Shown here: piece after piece, positions 1 to 11,105 of the stretch | Position numbering within the stretch: the stretch's first letter is position 1 | Layout: the number at the start of each line of letters is the position of its first letter | NCBI GenBank assembly: GCA_946122785.1 | Contig: CAMGYJ010000011.1 | Coordinates: forward strand, 310,001-374,000 | DNA: 64,000 nt | Direction: 5' to 3' | DNA from: Linum tenue | Lineage: Eukaryota; Streptophyta; Magnoliopsida; Malpighiales; Linaceae | The notes under the pieces: model-generated | Database searches by the model: none | Told to the model about the DNA's origin: nothing | The model's input: only the letters and a program-made list of their open reading frames with translations | Program-made: the position numbers and the translations under genes

Positions 1-1245
1 TGGAGCAAAAGTCAGAAGCTTTTCCCAAATTCCTTCAATTCCAAGAATTAGCTGAGAAGGAAAGCGGCCATCAAATCAAAACTCTTCGAACAGACCGTGG
101 ATGAGAATTTATTTATACTCAGTTCATGGAGTATTGCCACAACAACGGAATCAAAAGGCAGTTGACGGTCCGTTACACACCACAACAAAATGGCGTGGGA
201 GAACAGAAAAACCGCACGATTGTGGAGATGGCGAGAAGTATGCTCAAAGCTACGAAGCTTCCCAACAACTTGTGGGCAGAAGCAGTCAACACGACAATTT
301 ACATCCTCAACAGATCATCAACCAAAGCAGTTCAGAAAAAGACACTGATACATGCGTGGCACCACTGGAGGCCATAGGTGGATCACCTCAAAGTCTTTGG
401 GTGCATAGCTTATGCACATATCTCTACTCCAAACCGAGACCAGTTTGACCAAAAGGGAGAGAAGCTGGTCTTCACCGGCTATAGTGATGAGTCCAAATGC
501 TATCATCTTTACAACCCAGTAAAGAACGAACTGGTGATTTCCTGAGATGTGATCTTTGATGATATGGCAGTGGAATTGGGAAATATAATTTATCAATCTC
601 CACCAAGTTATGAAATTCTGGAGGACTCAACAACTCCAGAAGACCCCAGCAATGACTCAATTCCAGTTGCATGTCCGGAAAGAAATTCTGCACCTAGCCC
701 TGACGGAGACAACTTCAGAGACGTCGTAACAGACTCGAATTCACCTCCGTTGAGAACAAGGTCTTTGCGAGAAATTTATGAAACAAGTCATGTTGCATAT
801 TTTTCTTGTGTGCCTCAAGTCTTTGAAGAAGTAGCCAAAGATGAAGTTTGGAATGAGGCGATGGATGCAGAAATTTCCATGATCGAGAAAAACAAGACAT
901 GGGAGCTTGTTGATCAACCGGAGAACAAGCCGGTTATAGGTCTCAAATGTATCTATAAGATCAAATTCAATGAAGATGGTTCTATCCATAAGTACAAAGC
1001 TCGACTGGTGGCAAAAGGCTATTCACAACAACCCGGTATTGATTTTCACGAGACATATGCACCAGTCGCGAGGATGGAGACCATAAAAACAGTTCTCGCT
1101 CTAGCTGCTCAACTACCAGTATACCAGCTGGATGTCAAATCAGCATTTCTGAATGGAGAACTAGAAGCAGAACTCTATGTGGAACAACCACGAGGCTATG
1201 AGAAAAAAGGAGAAGAAGACAAAGTCTATCGTCTCCGAAAGGCTT
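1..1245 (+). pseudogene. Copia integrase-RT relic
   Basis: Degenerate piece of a Ty1/Copia pol gene. Integrase core is visible (LRTDRG, then a TGA where the conserved Gly-Glu-Phe should begin near 102; YTPQQNGVGEQKNRT at about 174-220). A second stop (TGA in place of an Arg codon) lies at about 544. The N-terminal part of the reverse transcriptase follows: WELVDQP, KARLVAKGYSQ, DVKSAFLNGEL, ending at YRLRKA near 1240, where the next RT motif is replaced by unrelated sequence. The gag, protease and RT catalytic YVDD are absent, so it cannot be functional. It resembles the Tork/TNT1-like branch by motif, but I cannot assign a family. Confidence 0.85.
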
Positions 1246-1383
1246 CATCCTTCTGTCAACTTCAGCCTACTAGTTCTCTTCCGTTGCAGGTTGCTTATGG
1301 TACTCGCTTGCCCGCCCATGGCATTGAGTTGGCTAGCCGTCCTAGTTTATGTCTTCCTAATACTCTATACGTTCCTCCATTAG

Positions 1384-1500
1384 TACCATGTATCTATTGG
1401 TCAGTTAGCTGAAGAAGGTTGTGGCATCACCTTTGATGCAACTGGTTGCACTTTACAGGAACGAAGTACGGGGAAGGAGACATCAAAAACCCTACATGCC
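1384..1500 (+). pseudogene. Copia pre-integrase fragment
   Basis: Reading VSIGQLAEEGCGITFDATGC and then TLQERSTGKE (from about 1390) matches the conserved stretch between the protease and the GAG-pre-integrase domain of Copia polyproteins ('LxSVGQL...'). It is wedged between two pol relics of different elements, so the first 3 kb is a mosaic of at least three Copia fragments. Short and degenerate; the family match is from motif recognition only. Confidence 0.55.
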
Positions 1501-1616
1501 ACTTTAAAAGACTACTTTGATCACGCTCGTCCGCCAGCCCACATGTGCAGCCTCCCCCTATTCGCTAATCTGATCGTGCCACAAAAGGTCAACCGCCTCC
1601 TTGGCTGTGCGATTTT

Positions 1617-3122
1617 GTGGCTTTCTCTACCACTCTCATTTCCGTTCCGGCAACGTATAAACAAGCTCGTGGCCACGAGCAATGGGAGGCAGCCATGGAT
1701 GTTGAGACTCAGGCACTGGAAGCCAACCACACCTGGGACGTTGTTCCTCGACCCAAAGATCATCCGATTATAGGGTCTAAGTGGGTTTATGCACTCAAGA
1801 TGCTTTCTGACGGTTCCATAGAGCGATTCAAAGCTCGGGTGGTTGCTCAGGGTTTCATACAGGAGTTCGGTATTGACTATGGTGAGACATTTGCACCTGT
1901 TGCTAAGATGCAAACGGTCCGCACTCTTCTTGCTGTTGAGGTGATGAAGGGATGGGCGTTGAAGCAATTGGATGTCAAGAACGCTTTTCTCCATGGGGAT
2001 TTGAAAGAAACTATTTATATGGAGTGTCCTGCGGGTTATTCTAAAGGTGATAAATCTCAAATCTGTCTCCTTCGTCGATTTCTATATGGCCTGAAACAGG
2101 GGTCTCGTGCATGGTTTGAAAAATTCCATAGCACTATCTTGCAGGCTAGGTTTACACAGGGTCATAGTGATCCTTCCTTATTCCTCCTTCAGACTTCTCG
2201 TGGATTGACTGTTATATTAATCTATGTTCATGATATGGTGGTTAGTGGTGATGATATTATGGGGATCTAGGAGCTTACTCAAACTCTTAGGGAAGCGTTC
2301 AACCTCAAGGAGCTTTGCGACCTATCATATTTTTTGGGACTAGAGGTTCATTGATCAGCAGCTGGATTATTTGTTTCACAAAAGAAGTATATTGTTGATC
2401 TTCTTGAGACTGCTCAAATGGATTCCTGCGAACCCATTGCTACTCCCATGGAGCAGAATTTGAAGTTAAGTCTTGTAGATGGTGAACCGTTGGAGGATGG
2501 ATCACCATATAGAAGTATAGTGGGTAGTCTGATTTACTAGACACATACACATCTGGATATCTCGTATGCAGTCCAGATTGTTAGTCAATTTATGGTTGCT
2601 CCTTGATCGTCGCATCTGGTTGTTGTTATGCGCATCCTACGCTATCTTCGTGGTACCAATGATGTTGGTCTCTATTTTCCATCGACAGGTGATCAAGTTC
2701 TTGAAGCTTATGCAGATGCCGATTATGCAGGCTGTTTGAATACCAGACGTTCCACTTCTGGCAGGTGTGTGAAGATCGGTCAGTTCTTTATCTCGTGGTG
2801 GTGTAAGAAACAAGATAGAGTGCCCAAGTCTTCGACGGAGGCAGAGTATCTCTCGATGTCTGAGGTTACTTCTGAGTTAGTTTGGTTGCATCGACTGTTG
2901 GCAGAATTTGGGGTGGCCTGTGCAGCGCCTATGCGCTTGTATGCAGATAACACGAGTGCCATTAAGATTGCTACTAATCCGGTTCTGCATGATCGTACCA
3001 AGCATATTGAAGTTCACGTTCACTACATACGCCACTTGGTTGAGGACGGTCGTCTTGCGTTGTTCTACATCACTTCTGAAGATCAGACTGCGGATCTTTT
3101 AAGTTGTAAAGTTGTACCATAA
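1617..3122 (+). pseudogene. Copia RT-RNase H relic
   Basis: Second Copia pol relic, reading from the RT (WDVVPRPKDHPIIGSKWVY, KARVVAQGF, LDVKNAFLHGDL) to the RNase H (STSGRCVKIG, STEAEYLSMSEV, LYADNTSAIKIA, RTKHIEV). Stops lie at about 2268 and within 2350-2610. Two active-site changes are visible: the RT motif YVDDM reads YVHDM (first catalytic Asp to His, about 2223-2237), and the RNase H segment KHIEVDCH reads KHIEVHVH. It is therefore dead by several independent lesions. It is on the same strand as the preceding relics but is not collinear with them. Confidence 0.85.
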
Positions 3123-3617
3123 CATAAGGGTACAAATTCCTTTATGGTACAATATGAATTTATATATTTAACGTTATGATATAACTTCAAATTGTACATT
3201 AAAGTATCCATAGTAGAAGTGGTCCGATTTGGTGGGTTCCTTCAATAATGGATATACGAGAGGACAGAGTTGCGGCGTCTAAGAAGAGCAGACAGCCGGC
3301 ACACCGCGTTTGGTCTGTGAGGGAACTGGTTACCAAGGTTGGAGGAGAGGTGAAAGCTTGTGTTCGTGTCACGGGAGAGAATAGGGGACATGGAGTTTGT
3401 TTGGTTGTGAGTGTGAAAAATATTGAATGGCCAATAGGGTAATTTATGTATTATGTTTAGGATAATATTAGTTTGTTAGTTTTGACAGTTTCTTTTTTTG
3501 GAGTTTGTAACTTTCCAGAGCTGCTGTATTGCTGATTGTTCTGGTTTGATTGGGTTCCCAGTAAGGATTGACATATTTGTCATCATTACTCCATGAATAA
3601 TATACTTATTTATAAAT
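3123..3617. other. Non-coding, probable LTR remains
   Basis: No convincing gene. A 64-codon open frame at 3248-3442 has no recognisable motif. Because it follows a Copia RNase H, the stretch could be the decayed 3' LTR, but I found no matching second copy in the window. Confidence 0.4.
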
Positions 3618-3630
3618 AAAAAAAATAGTA

Positions 3631-3833
3631 TTTTTTTTTATCGTTGTTCTGGTTGGCTTAGAATGTGAGAGGTCCTGAGTTCGATCCCCAGCGGCGCCGT
3701 TTGTGTGTTCCCAGAGGTATGCCTGAGTGTCGGGGACGAAGTCTCCCGATGTTGTGTCTTGTACAGGTGCTCCCCAGATTTAGTAGATCATGCTGTCACA
3801 AAGTGACATGTGAGGTTGAGGTTCCTGGGTTAT
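3631..3833 (+). mobile_element. tRNA-derived SINE
   Basis: About 200 bp with RNA polymerase III promoter boxes. An A-box-like TGGCTTAGAATG lies at 3654-3665 and a B-box-like AGTTCGATCCC at 3678-3688, at the spacing expected for a tRNA head. The body ends in a run of A. It is flanked by a duplicated target, AAAAAATAGTA, at about 3620-3630 and again at about 3837-3847. Boxes, A tail and target duplication together make a SINE the best reading. The SINE family is not assigned. Confidence 0.75.
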
Positions 3834-4077
3834 AAAAAAAAATAGTAATTTTGGGATGACTTTTAACAATCCAGAAAGAATTTACTTGTATTTTCAATAT
3901 TCCGGACATTGTTACACATTCCAAATTTTGTTTTTTTCCCCCTTCTCATAACGTTCCAACACTTGTTAGACTTAATTGACATTTTTAGTTAATTCTTATG
4001 GATTTCGTACACGCGTTAATAACAAGAACTCTCAGACTTGGGGGAGTTTCGATCTATAGACCTACTTGATTCCTTTC

Positions 4078-4140
4078 AGCAGTCTACTTTTATCTACTGC
4101 AGTTTTGTTTCGTAACGAATACCGGACCCTGAAACGGCTG
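4078..4140 (+). promoter_or_regulatory. Upstream module copy, DUF26 gene 1
   Basis: Diverged copy of the recurring module: CAGTCTACTTTTATCTACTG, then CAGTTTTGTTTCG, then AACGGCTG. It lies about 160 bp before the ATG at 4296. A TATA-like ATAAATAG follows at about 4195-4202. Confidence 0.5.
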
Positions 4141-4295
4141 CCTCTCTCTTTGTTCGATTTCTTTATTCTTTCAAAAGCCTCGTAATCATATTCCATAAAT
4201 AGCACTAGTGCAACGTTCCAGCTGCATCAGAAAATTAAAACACAAGATACAGAAACAGAAGCCAACTTCAGGAAGAGAGAGAGACAAGATACAAA

Positions 4296-4712
4296 ATGGA
4301 CCACTCATCATCATTAATGTTGTCACAGCTAGTTCTCATCATCACAATTACAATAATGTTTGGCCGCGCTGAAAGCCACGACTTACCAGTCGTGTGTCCT
4401 CTTCCGACCACAGGCTCCATCTGCACCGCGGGCCCCGAGATCGAGCAGGGGCTGCAGGAGCAGGTACTGACGGAGGCCAAAAACAACCCTGGGGTCTGCA
4501 AAGTTCACTATTATGGCGACCCAGCGTTTCCTCTCTACTCGTTCACGTACTGTCGAGGGGACAATTCCAAGTTCCAGTGCAGCAAGTGTTTGGAGGAAGC
4601 CGCTGGGGTCATAGCAAAGAAATGCAGCAACAAGCATGGCGCTCAGTACACGAAGCCCTCGGGGAGATGTTGTATTAGGTACGAGAACTACCAGTTCTGC
4701 CCACTGTCATGA
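4296..4712 (+). CDS. Secreted DUF26 (Gnk2-like) protein 1
   Basis: Intact 138-codon, intronless gene. Residues 1-28 look like a cleavable signal peptide (hydrophobic LVLIITITIMFG, then RAES). The rest is one DUF26/Gnk2-homologous domain: the diagnostic C-X8-C-X2-C is CRGDNSKFQCSKC at about 85-97, and the C-terminal block is CCIRYENYQFC. Family members are extracellular; ginkbilobin-2 is an antifungal mannose-binding protein, so an apoplastic defence role is inferred, not shown. The mature part has 10 Cys, more than the six of a canonical DUF26 domain. Of the three mannose-contact residues known in Gnk2 (Asn after the first conserved Cys, an Arg, a Glu), only the Glu (RYE) is kept; the others are Thr and Gln. 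There is no kinase or membrane segment, so it is not a CRK or PDLP. It forms a tandem pair with 7508-7908, and the two share upstream sequence (ACACGCGT, then GACTTRGGGGAGTTT). Confidence 0.92.
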   Translation: MDHSSSLMLSQLVLIITITIMFGRAESHDLPVVCPLPTTGSICTAGPEIEQGLQEQVLTEAKNNPGVCKVHYYGDPAFPLYSFTYCRGDNSKFQCSKCLEEAAGVIAKKCSNKHGAQYTKPSGRCCIRYENYQFCPLS

Positions 4713-5460
4713 TTTCAGCAAATGTTTTTGGATTGTAGATGCGTGTTTCGTCAACTGGTGTAACTTGGCATAGTTGATTAATAAGCTAAGTACGGTAAGA
4801 TTAATAATTTGCCTTGGTGCCGGCGGCATGGGTAATGTAATAATTAATTTTGCTCTCTTTGTTTGATTGAAATGGGTATTACGTAAGATGTTTGCTCCTG
4901 TTCAGCAGGTTTTTTTGGTTCCTTCATTTTCCCTATTTCCTCCTTTCCTTGTGAAATATCGTCCGTGGTTTTTTCTTCAATAAATATACATATGTTGATG
5001 ATGCATGTGAGTTGGGTGCTACCTGGCTGACTTGGCCTTCTAGTACTTAATTATTTCTAAGTTGAAAATGCTTATAACAAATCGAATCGCTAGTTATCGG
5101 TTTCTGTCAGGTTCCGGGTTAGTAAATCGGAGGATACTGTTCACTATGAGGTTCTTATTTTTCAATTTTGATTTCTATTTTAACAAATAGAAAAATTAAA
5201 CCGCGCGCAACTGAGACTTTCGGATGACAGTCCAGCTATAATGATGATACATAGAATATAATTGACTTTCTACTTCGTCAGAAGTTACTTTGGAGCTTCC
5301 TGACTTGTTGGCCACAAGTTTGGAGATTTTTTATTGACTGGATGATACAGTAGCTACAAGTTTCTCTTCCCAGAAAACCAATAAATAAACCTCTCGAGAT
5401 AAAAGAAAGGGGAGAAGTTGAGGAGTCAAGGAAAGGTTGTTACTTTGCCGACCGAGCTGG
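4713..5460. other. 3' flank of DUF26 gene 1
   Basis: No further gene. A likely polyadenylation signal AATAAATA lies near 4979. About 4760-4880 is similar to the 3' flank of the second tandem copy near 7990-8070, marking the extent of the tandem duplication. The remainder is AT-rich with no recognisable feature. Confidence 0.6.
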
Positions 5461-5740
5461 AAAGCAACTATGCAATCGACGGTTAGTTTGTCTACCGTAG
5501 AGGCAGTATACAGGACGCTAAAAGAAGTTGACCAGTAGGGAATATGGTTGAAGGAGCTGGTTAGAGATCTAAGTCTACATCATGATCAGGCAGTGGTGTA
5601 TTGTTAGTTGTGACAGTTTGAGTGCAGTATGTTTGACAAAGGATCAAGTCTATCATTGAGAGGACTAAACACATCGATGTGAGGCATCATTTCTTAAGAA
5701 CAATGAAGAGGATTAAGGTGTTGAAAGTAGGTTCCACCCA
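5461..5740 (+). pseudogene. Decayed Copia RNase H
   Basis: Frame reading MQSTVSLSTVEAVYRTLKE, stop, GIWLKELVRDLSLHHDQAVVYC matches the Copia RNase H segment 'QSxVALSTxEAEYxA...WLKxLLxDL'. The expected DNTSAI and RTKHIDVRYH blocks follow in decayed form. At least five stops fall within 280 bases. It is an old fragment without any other element part beside it. Confidence 0.65.
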
Positions 5741-6257
5741 ATACTCTATTCTTATTTTAGTGGTATAGATCCGGTAATTCCAAAACTTTAGTGTCATGGT
5801 AGGATATTTTATTCTGAAATATGGAGAGTTGAAATTGATTTTGAATGGTAGGTAAGAGTTTGGGCTATACATAAATGTTATTTTGTGTGAGTTATTTACT
5901 TTATATGCTCAATGGGTAGATGACCTAAAGTTGGGTACATATATAACCTGTTATTATGTAATTGTGCAGAATAAGATATGGTGCTCGATTTTCAGTGAGG
6001 CCATATTTGATGATTGAGATCCAATGATTTTCTTGATCACTTAATAGTTTCTCATAGATTTGTATTTACATCGTTATAACTCAAATTTTGAAAATTTGCT
6101 CAGAATAAACTATTTTCTGTAGTATACAAAATAACATAATTTTTTTCCCCCGATATATGTCGAGAAAGAATTTTATTCAGTCTTTTCAATTTTCCGACTT
6201 TCTTACCTTCCAATTTCTTTTTTCTTCCTCATAACGTTCCAAAATTTGTTTTCATCT
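5741..6257. other. AT-rich spacer
   Basis: No gene. The last part (about 6170-6257) is homologous to the upstream flank of DUF26 gene 1 (about 3890-3985, both with CTCATAACGTTCCAA), so it belongs to the tandemly duplicated unit. Confidence 0.55.
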
Positions 6258-6266
6258 GTAATTTTA

Positions 6267-7283
6267 GGCTCAAGATAGGGTGCATAACCATGGGTTATGC
6301 ACCCATCAATAACCAAATCTGGACCCTTCATTTAGAAAATTCAGATCTAAGGATGGAGAATTAAAGACTATTTTTATTTTCATTAGTTTTCTTAATTGAC
6401 TCATATCTTTTTCGTTTTAACTCGGATTTTAATTTTTTTTGCACAGATGGAACGAGTTCACCGTGCTCTACAAAATGAGATCAATTTTTAATATTTTTTT
6501 AGGAAAAAAAATTCTGGCCTCTCGGTACCAACTGCATACCATATGGTATCTTCTTCGTTTTTAATTCGTTTTTGAAAACGTTTGCACAGCAGGGATGAGT
6601 TCATCATGATCTACAGGATCTACAAATTTCTGGGTGAACAAATTACAGGACCAAAAAATACCACACAATACCATACAATACCACCCTGGTACGGGGTGGT
6701 ATTGTATGGTATCTTCTTCGTTTTTAATTCGTTTTTGAAAAAGTTTGCACAGAAGGGACGAGTTCATCATGATCTATTGGATCTACAAATTTCTGGGTGA
6801 ACAAATTACAGGACCAAAAAATACCACACAATACCATACAATAACACCCTGGTACGGGGTGGTATTGTGTGGTATACAATGTTAAAAGTCGTAAATTACA
6901 ATTAATATACTTCTACTATCATGTATTCAACCATCCTACAGAATTGGTTTGTTCATACCACCATGGTACGTTTTTCAAAACATAGGTATGCTTTTATTTC
7001 AATACCAGTCAATACCATATGGTATAGGCTGGTAAAAAATGGCTCAATTTTTTTGTTCGAAAAATATATTAAAGTGGATATCATTTTGAAGAGCACAATT
7101 AATCTGATCTAACTGTCCAAAAAAAATTAAATTTCGACTTAAAATGAGCGAGAAATCGTCCGTCAAAGATTAAAAAGGGAAAAATTAAAGGCTTTTCATG
7201 AGAGAGAGGATGCTGATGTCATGCTGATGTGGACGGGTTACTCATGGTTACTCACCATAAGGTTACTGACCTGATCCATTCCC
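6267..7283. mobile_element. Non-autonomous MULE, copy 1
   Basis: 1.02-kb insertion flanked by the 9-bp target duplication GTAATTTTA (6258-6266 and 7284-7292). The ends are imperfect inverted repeats: GGCTCAAGATAGGGTGCATAACC on the left; on the right, read inward, GGGAATGGATCAGGTCAGTAACC. It carries no transposase. A 163-bp internal tandem duplication (about 6551-6713, then 6714-6870) and several palindromes around CCACCCTGGTACGGGGTGG are visible. The related upstream region of gene 1 (about 3965-3990) reads through without the insert, so it is the empty site. Segment 7060-7250 is the reverse complement of part of the element at 51768-53301, so both are one family. A 9-bp target duplication is the Mutator hallmark. 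Confidence 0.8.
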
Positions 7284-7507
7284 GTAATTTTAGTCAATTC
7301 GTATAGGTTTCATACACGCGTAAATAAGAAGAATTCTTAGACTTAGGGGAGTTTGGTAGACGTACGACTACTCATGCATGCCCTATTTGACCTCTTTGTT
7401 CTCCAGCCACGCATGTATAGTTTCATATTCTATATATAACACTAGAGCTACGAGCTGCTTCAGAAAACACAGGTAGAGAAGCCAACTTTAAGGAAGAGAT
7501 AACAAAA
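7284..7507 (+). promoter_or_regulatory. Promoter region of DUF26 copy 2
   Basis: Duplicated from the promoter of gene 1 (shared ACACGCGT and GACTTRGGGGAGTTT near 7310-7352). A TATA box TATATATAA lies at about 7431-7439, some 70 bp before the ATG. The MULE end is about 225 bp upstream of the ATG. The CAGTCTAG module seen at gene 1 is not clearly present. Confidence 0.5.
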
Positions 7508-7908
7508 ATGGAGTCATTACTGTTCTTACTAGTTCTGATCAGCACGATCATTACGTTTGTCGCTGAAAGCCACAAATTGCCAGCTGATCTGTTCCCTCTT
7601 CCGAGCACAGATCCCATATGCACTGCGGGCCCCGAGATCGAGCACGGGCAGCAGCACGATGTGTTGCTGAAACAAATAAAGGACGCAGGTGACTGCAGAG
7701 TGAACTACTATGGTAACCCATCGTTTCCCATCTACTCGTACTCGTACTGTCGAGGGGACAATCCCAAGGCGCGATGCAGGGTGTGTTTGGAGGAAGTTGC
7801 TGGGATTGTAGTGCAGAACTGCAAGAACACGAACGGAGCTCGCGATACACGAGGCCCTCGGGGAGTTGCTGTATTAGGTACGAGAACTACCAGTTCTGCT
7901 CACCATGA
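7508..7908 (+). pseudogene. DUF26 copy 2, frameshifted
   Basis: Close tandem paralogue of 4296-4712: signal peptide (MESLLFLLVLISTIITFVAES), shared CTAGPEIE segment, and the C-X8-C-X2-C motif CRGDNPKARCRVC. A 2-base gain (CG at about 7841-7844, CGCGA where gene 1 aligns with one copy) shifts the frame after NGAR. The C-terminal Cys-Cys-x-Arg-Tyr-Glu block is still present at the DNA level to a TGA at 7906-7908, but out of frame. The actual open frame runs on to 8227 and ends inside the following Copia LTR, giving a 239-residue product whose last 120 or so residues are not DUF26. It has lost the last three conserved Cys and is probably not foldable. Confidence 0.85.
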
Positions 7909-8063
7909 TTTTCAGCAAATTCCATATCAGAGTTATGAATGGATCGATTCGATCGATCAATCAATGTTTCAATTCTGGATCTATCAGTACTGTAAGATCG
8001 AGGAAGAATTTACCGGGCCCCGGCAAGGGTATTGTAATAATGTTACTCTTTCGTTTGATGGAA

Positions 8064-8393
8064 TGAGAAGGAATCCGAACTGGATTCGGATTAGCAGCGC
8101 GCCAAGAGAAGCAGTTCAAATCGAGTCTCTGTGTAATAAGCAATACGACATCGTTTGGCGTATTGCAGTTTCAGTCATTATGTTTGTGTCAAGTTGCAAT
8201 CGAGTCCTGTCAGTAGTGGTTTGTTAGTTGAGAGTCTTTAGCTGATTAGTTAGTTTGTTGAGTCTTGTTAGCGTGATTCATGGGTCATGGAACGTTGATA
8301 GCAACCACAGATTATGGTTTACGTCAACCACTATATGTATCTTTCTTCCAAATCAATAAAAGGTCGTTAGTTTGCTGTCAATCGCTTTCTACA
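8064..8393 (+). mobile_element. Probable Copia 5' LTR
   Basis: Sequence between the end of homology to the gene 1 3' flank (about 8064, TGAGAAGGAA) and ACA at 8393, just before a primer-binding site TGGTATCAGAGC (8396-8407) complementary to initiator tRNA-Met. Contains AATAAAAG near 8355. The 5' edge is inferred from where paralogous similarity stops. No 3' LTR was found. Confidence 0.5.
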
Positions 8394-8583
8394 TTTGGTA
8401 TCAGAGCATTAGCAGGCTGTAACCATTGTTGCTTTCAAGCAAAGTTCTCGGAGATTGTGTGTGAGTGAAATTGAGTGTGAGTGTAGGATCTGTGTGTGGG
8501 AAACACGAGATCACGTTGGTGAGAAATCCTTTCAAGAGTGTGTGATCTTTCTGGGAATAGAGGGTTGATTGCTTTATGCAAAC

Positions 8584-11105
8584 ATGAGTGACAATGCTGG
8601 TTTTGCACAAGTGTGGTTGCCAAAATCCGATGGGGACTTTAATTTGATTACTGGAGCCTTCTCATGGAGAATCTCCTCCGATCATAAGAATATTGGGTGT
8701 TGTTAATGAAGGCATTCCTGAGCCAGCTGCTGGGACTCAATTGTCTGCTGTGGAGTCCAAGAATCTGGAGGATCTCAGACTAAGAACTACTTGTTCAGCT
8801 CCATAGACAAATCTGAAGACCATCACCAAACAACTTTGGGATGCCATGAAGACCAAATACATACCAGGGAAGTGCTCGTGTTCAGAAGGCCCAGTTGCAT
8901 GCTTTGAGAATGACTTTTGAGGTTCTTGAGATGAAAGAGGGTGAGTCTGTTGCTGCTTATTTCAGTCGAGTTATGGTAGTGGCTAGTGACATTAGAAACT
9001 GTGGAGAAGATATGCCTGATGTTAAGATAGTTGAAAAGATTTTAAGAACATTGACTGAGAGGTTTAACTATGTTTTCTGATCCATTGAGGAGTCCAAAGA
9101 CATATAAACCCTCTATGTTGATGCTATATAGAGTTCACTGCTTGTCCATGAGCAGAAGATTCATAGGAAACCTCTTCTGGAGGAATCTCAGGCACTAAGA
9201 ATGGCTTATGATGGAGGAGCTATAGGAGGATGAGTAGTTGGCAGAACTAGAGGCTTTCAAGGTAGGGGAAGAGGAAGGGGAGGAAGAGGCTGGAATAGGG
9301 AGTAGGTTGAGTGCTTCAAGTGTCACAAATTGGGGCACTATCGAAATGAATGCCTTGATTGGTACACAAATCAACAAGCTTACTATTCTCAGGCCAAATC
9401 CAATGATCACAATGCTCCCCCTGAGGATGTTCTGCTGATCGCTTTCCTGGAAGAACCTTTAACAGAAGGAATGCACAGCTGGTGGTTCCTAGATTTTGGC
9501 TGCAACAATCATGTCTGGAGATAAGAGATGGTTTGACTCAATGGAGGAAACTAAGGCTGGAAAAGTAAGACTGGGTAATGACACCAGACTGGATGTGGCA
9601 GGTCAAGGAAAGATAAGACTGCAGCTAGGAGGAGTTTCTCTGATTATTCACAATGTTTTCTATGTGCCTGGTTTGAAAATAAATCTATGAGTATGGGATT
9701 GCTGGAAGAGAAGGGGCTAGAGTTTATGGTTAAATGGAATGTCTGCAGAATCTATCATGAAGACAAGGGTTTTTTGTTGGAAACTACAATGAGGTCCAAC
9801 ATGATGTTTGTACTGAAGGATGAATCAAGCAAGGCTGAAGTTCACTGTCTGCAAATGGAAAGTGCCAAGGACACCTCTCTCACTCTTTGGCACAAAATGT
9901 TTGGTCATTTGAACCCTCAAAAGCCTGATGCAAGTTCAATATAAGGGTTTTATCACAGGCATTCCAGAACTAAAAGGAACAGTGGGAGTTTGTTCCGCCT
10001 GTCAGAATGGAAAGCAGACCACACAAGCCTTTCCTAAACATAGTCAATGGAGGGCAAATCAGAAGCTCCAATTGATTTATGCATATCTATGTGGTCCCAT
10101 TACTCCAACCTCAAATGGAGGTAAAAGGTACATTTTTACCTTGATTGATGACTTCAGTAGGAAGCTATGGGTTTTCTTTCCAACTGTTAAGTCTAAAGCA
10201 TTGGAATGGTTTAAGAAGTTTGTAGTTCAAGTTGAAAAGAAAACATGTCTATCTATTCTATGTCTTAGAACAGATAGGGGAGGAGAATTCTTATTGAGTG
10301 AATTTTAGTCCTTATGTGTTGAATATGGCATCAAAAGACATCTCACAGCTGCCTTGACTCCTCAGTAGAATGGGGTCGCTCAGAGAAAGAACAGAACTAC
10401 CATGAATATGGTAAGATGCATGTTGAAAGACACTCAAGTACAAGCCGCTCTCCGGCTTTCCGGCCATAAGCTGTAAACTGGACAACTCATGTCCTGAACA
10501 GGAGTCCCACAGTTGCAAATGCTGGAAAAATACCACAGGAACTGTGGACTGGTGCTTTCCCATCTGTATCACATTTCAGGGTGTTTGGTTGTGTAGCTTA
10601 TGCACACATCCCTGATAAATTCTGGAAGAAGCTTGATGACAAGAGTATCCCATGCCATTTTCTAGGCATTTCTGTAGAATCAAAGGCATACAGGCTTTAC
10701 AATCCAGAAATAAAGAAAATTCTAGTGAGTAGAGATGTTGTCTTTGATGAAAGTAAGGGCTGTAAGTGGAAATATGATATCCACCCAGTCCTAACACGTT
10801 TGATATGGGAAGGGAGTGATGATGATTATGTTGATTCTGATGGAGAGGAAGGACCTCAAGTTTTAGCACCAGCAGTTCTTGAAAAAGTGACCGAAGAAGA
10901 ACCAGGTAGCCCAAAAACACCAACACCTCCTACTGGTCTTGACTCTACAGATGGGGATGCTGAGGATGACTCAACTTATGTGTTGGGCTTGCCTAGGAAC
11001 ACTAAATTGGGTTCAAGAACAAGGAAGCCACCTATTCACCTCTTAATTTATGAGTGCATCTGTGCAGCAGAAGAACAACCAGAATGGCTAGTTATGACAG
11101 CAAAC
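8584..11105 (+). pseudogene. Degenerate Copia gag-pol (5' part)
   Basis: Copia polyprotein in pieces, in order: gag (MSDNAGFAQVWLPKSDGD; LRMTFEVLEMKEGESVAAYFSRV at about 8903); CCHC zinc knuckle CFKCHKLGHYRNEC near 9310-9350; protease with WFLDFGCNNH (active-site DSG reads DFG) near 9483; pre-integrase LWHKMFGHL near 9885; integrase with LRTDRGGEF near 10266 and a decayed QxNGV block near 10365; then the linker up to the start of the RT (EWLVMTAN at about 11100), where the element stops abruptly. The first integrase Asp (usually HADLCGP) reads YAYLCGP. Several stops and frameshifts. TNT1-like by gag. RT, RNase H and 3' LTR are missing. Confidence 0.85.

Noticed and set aside
3248..3442. 64-codon plus frame after the Copia RNase H
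   Set aside because: No domain, no promoter context; probably within LTR remains.
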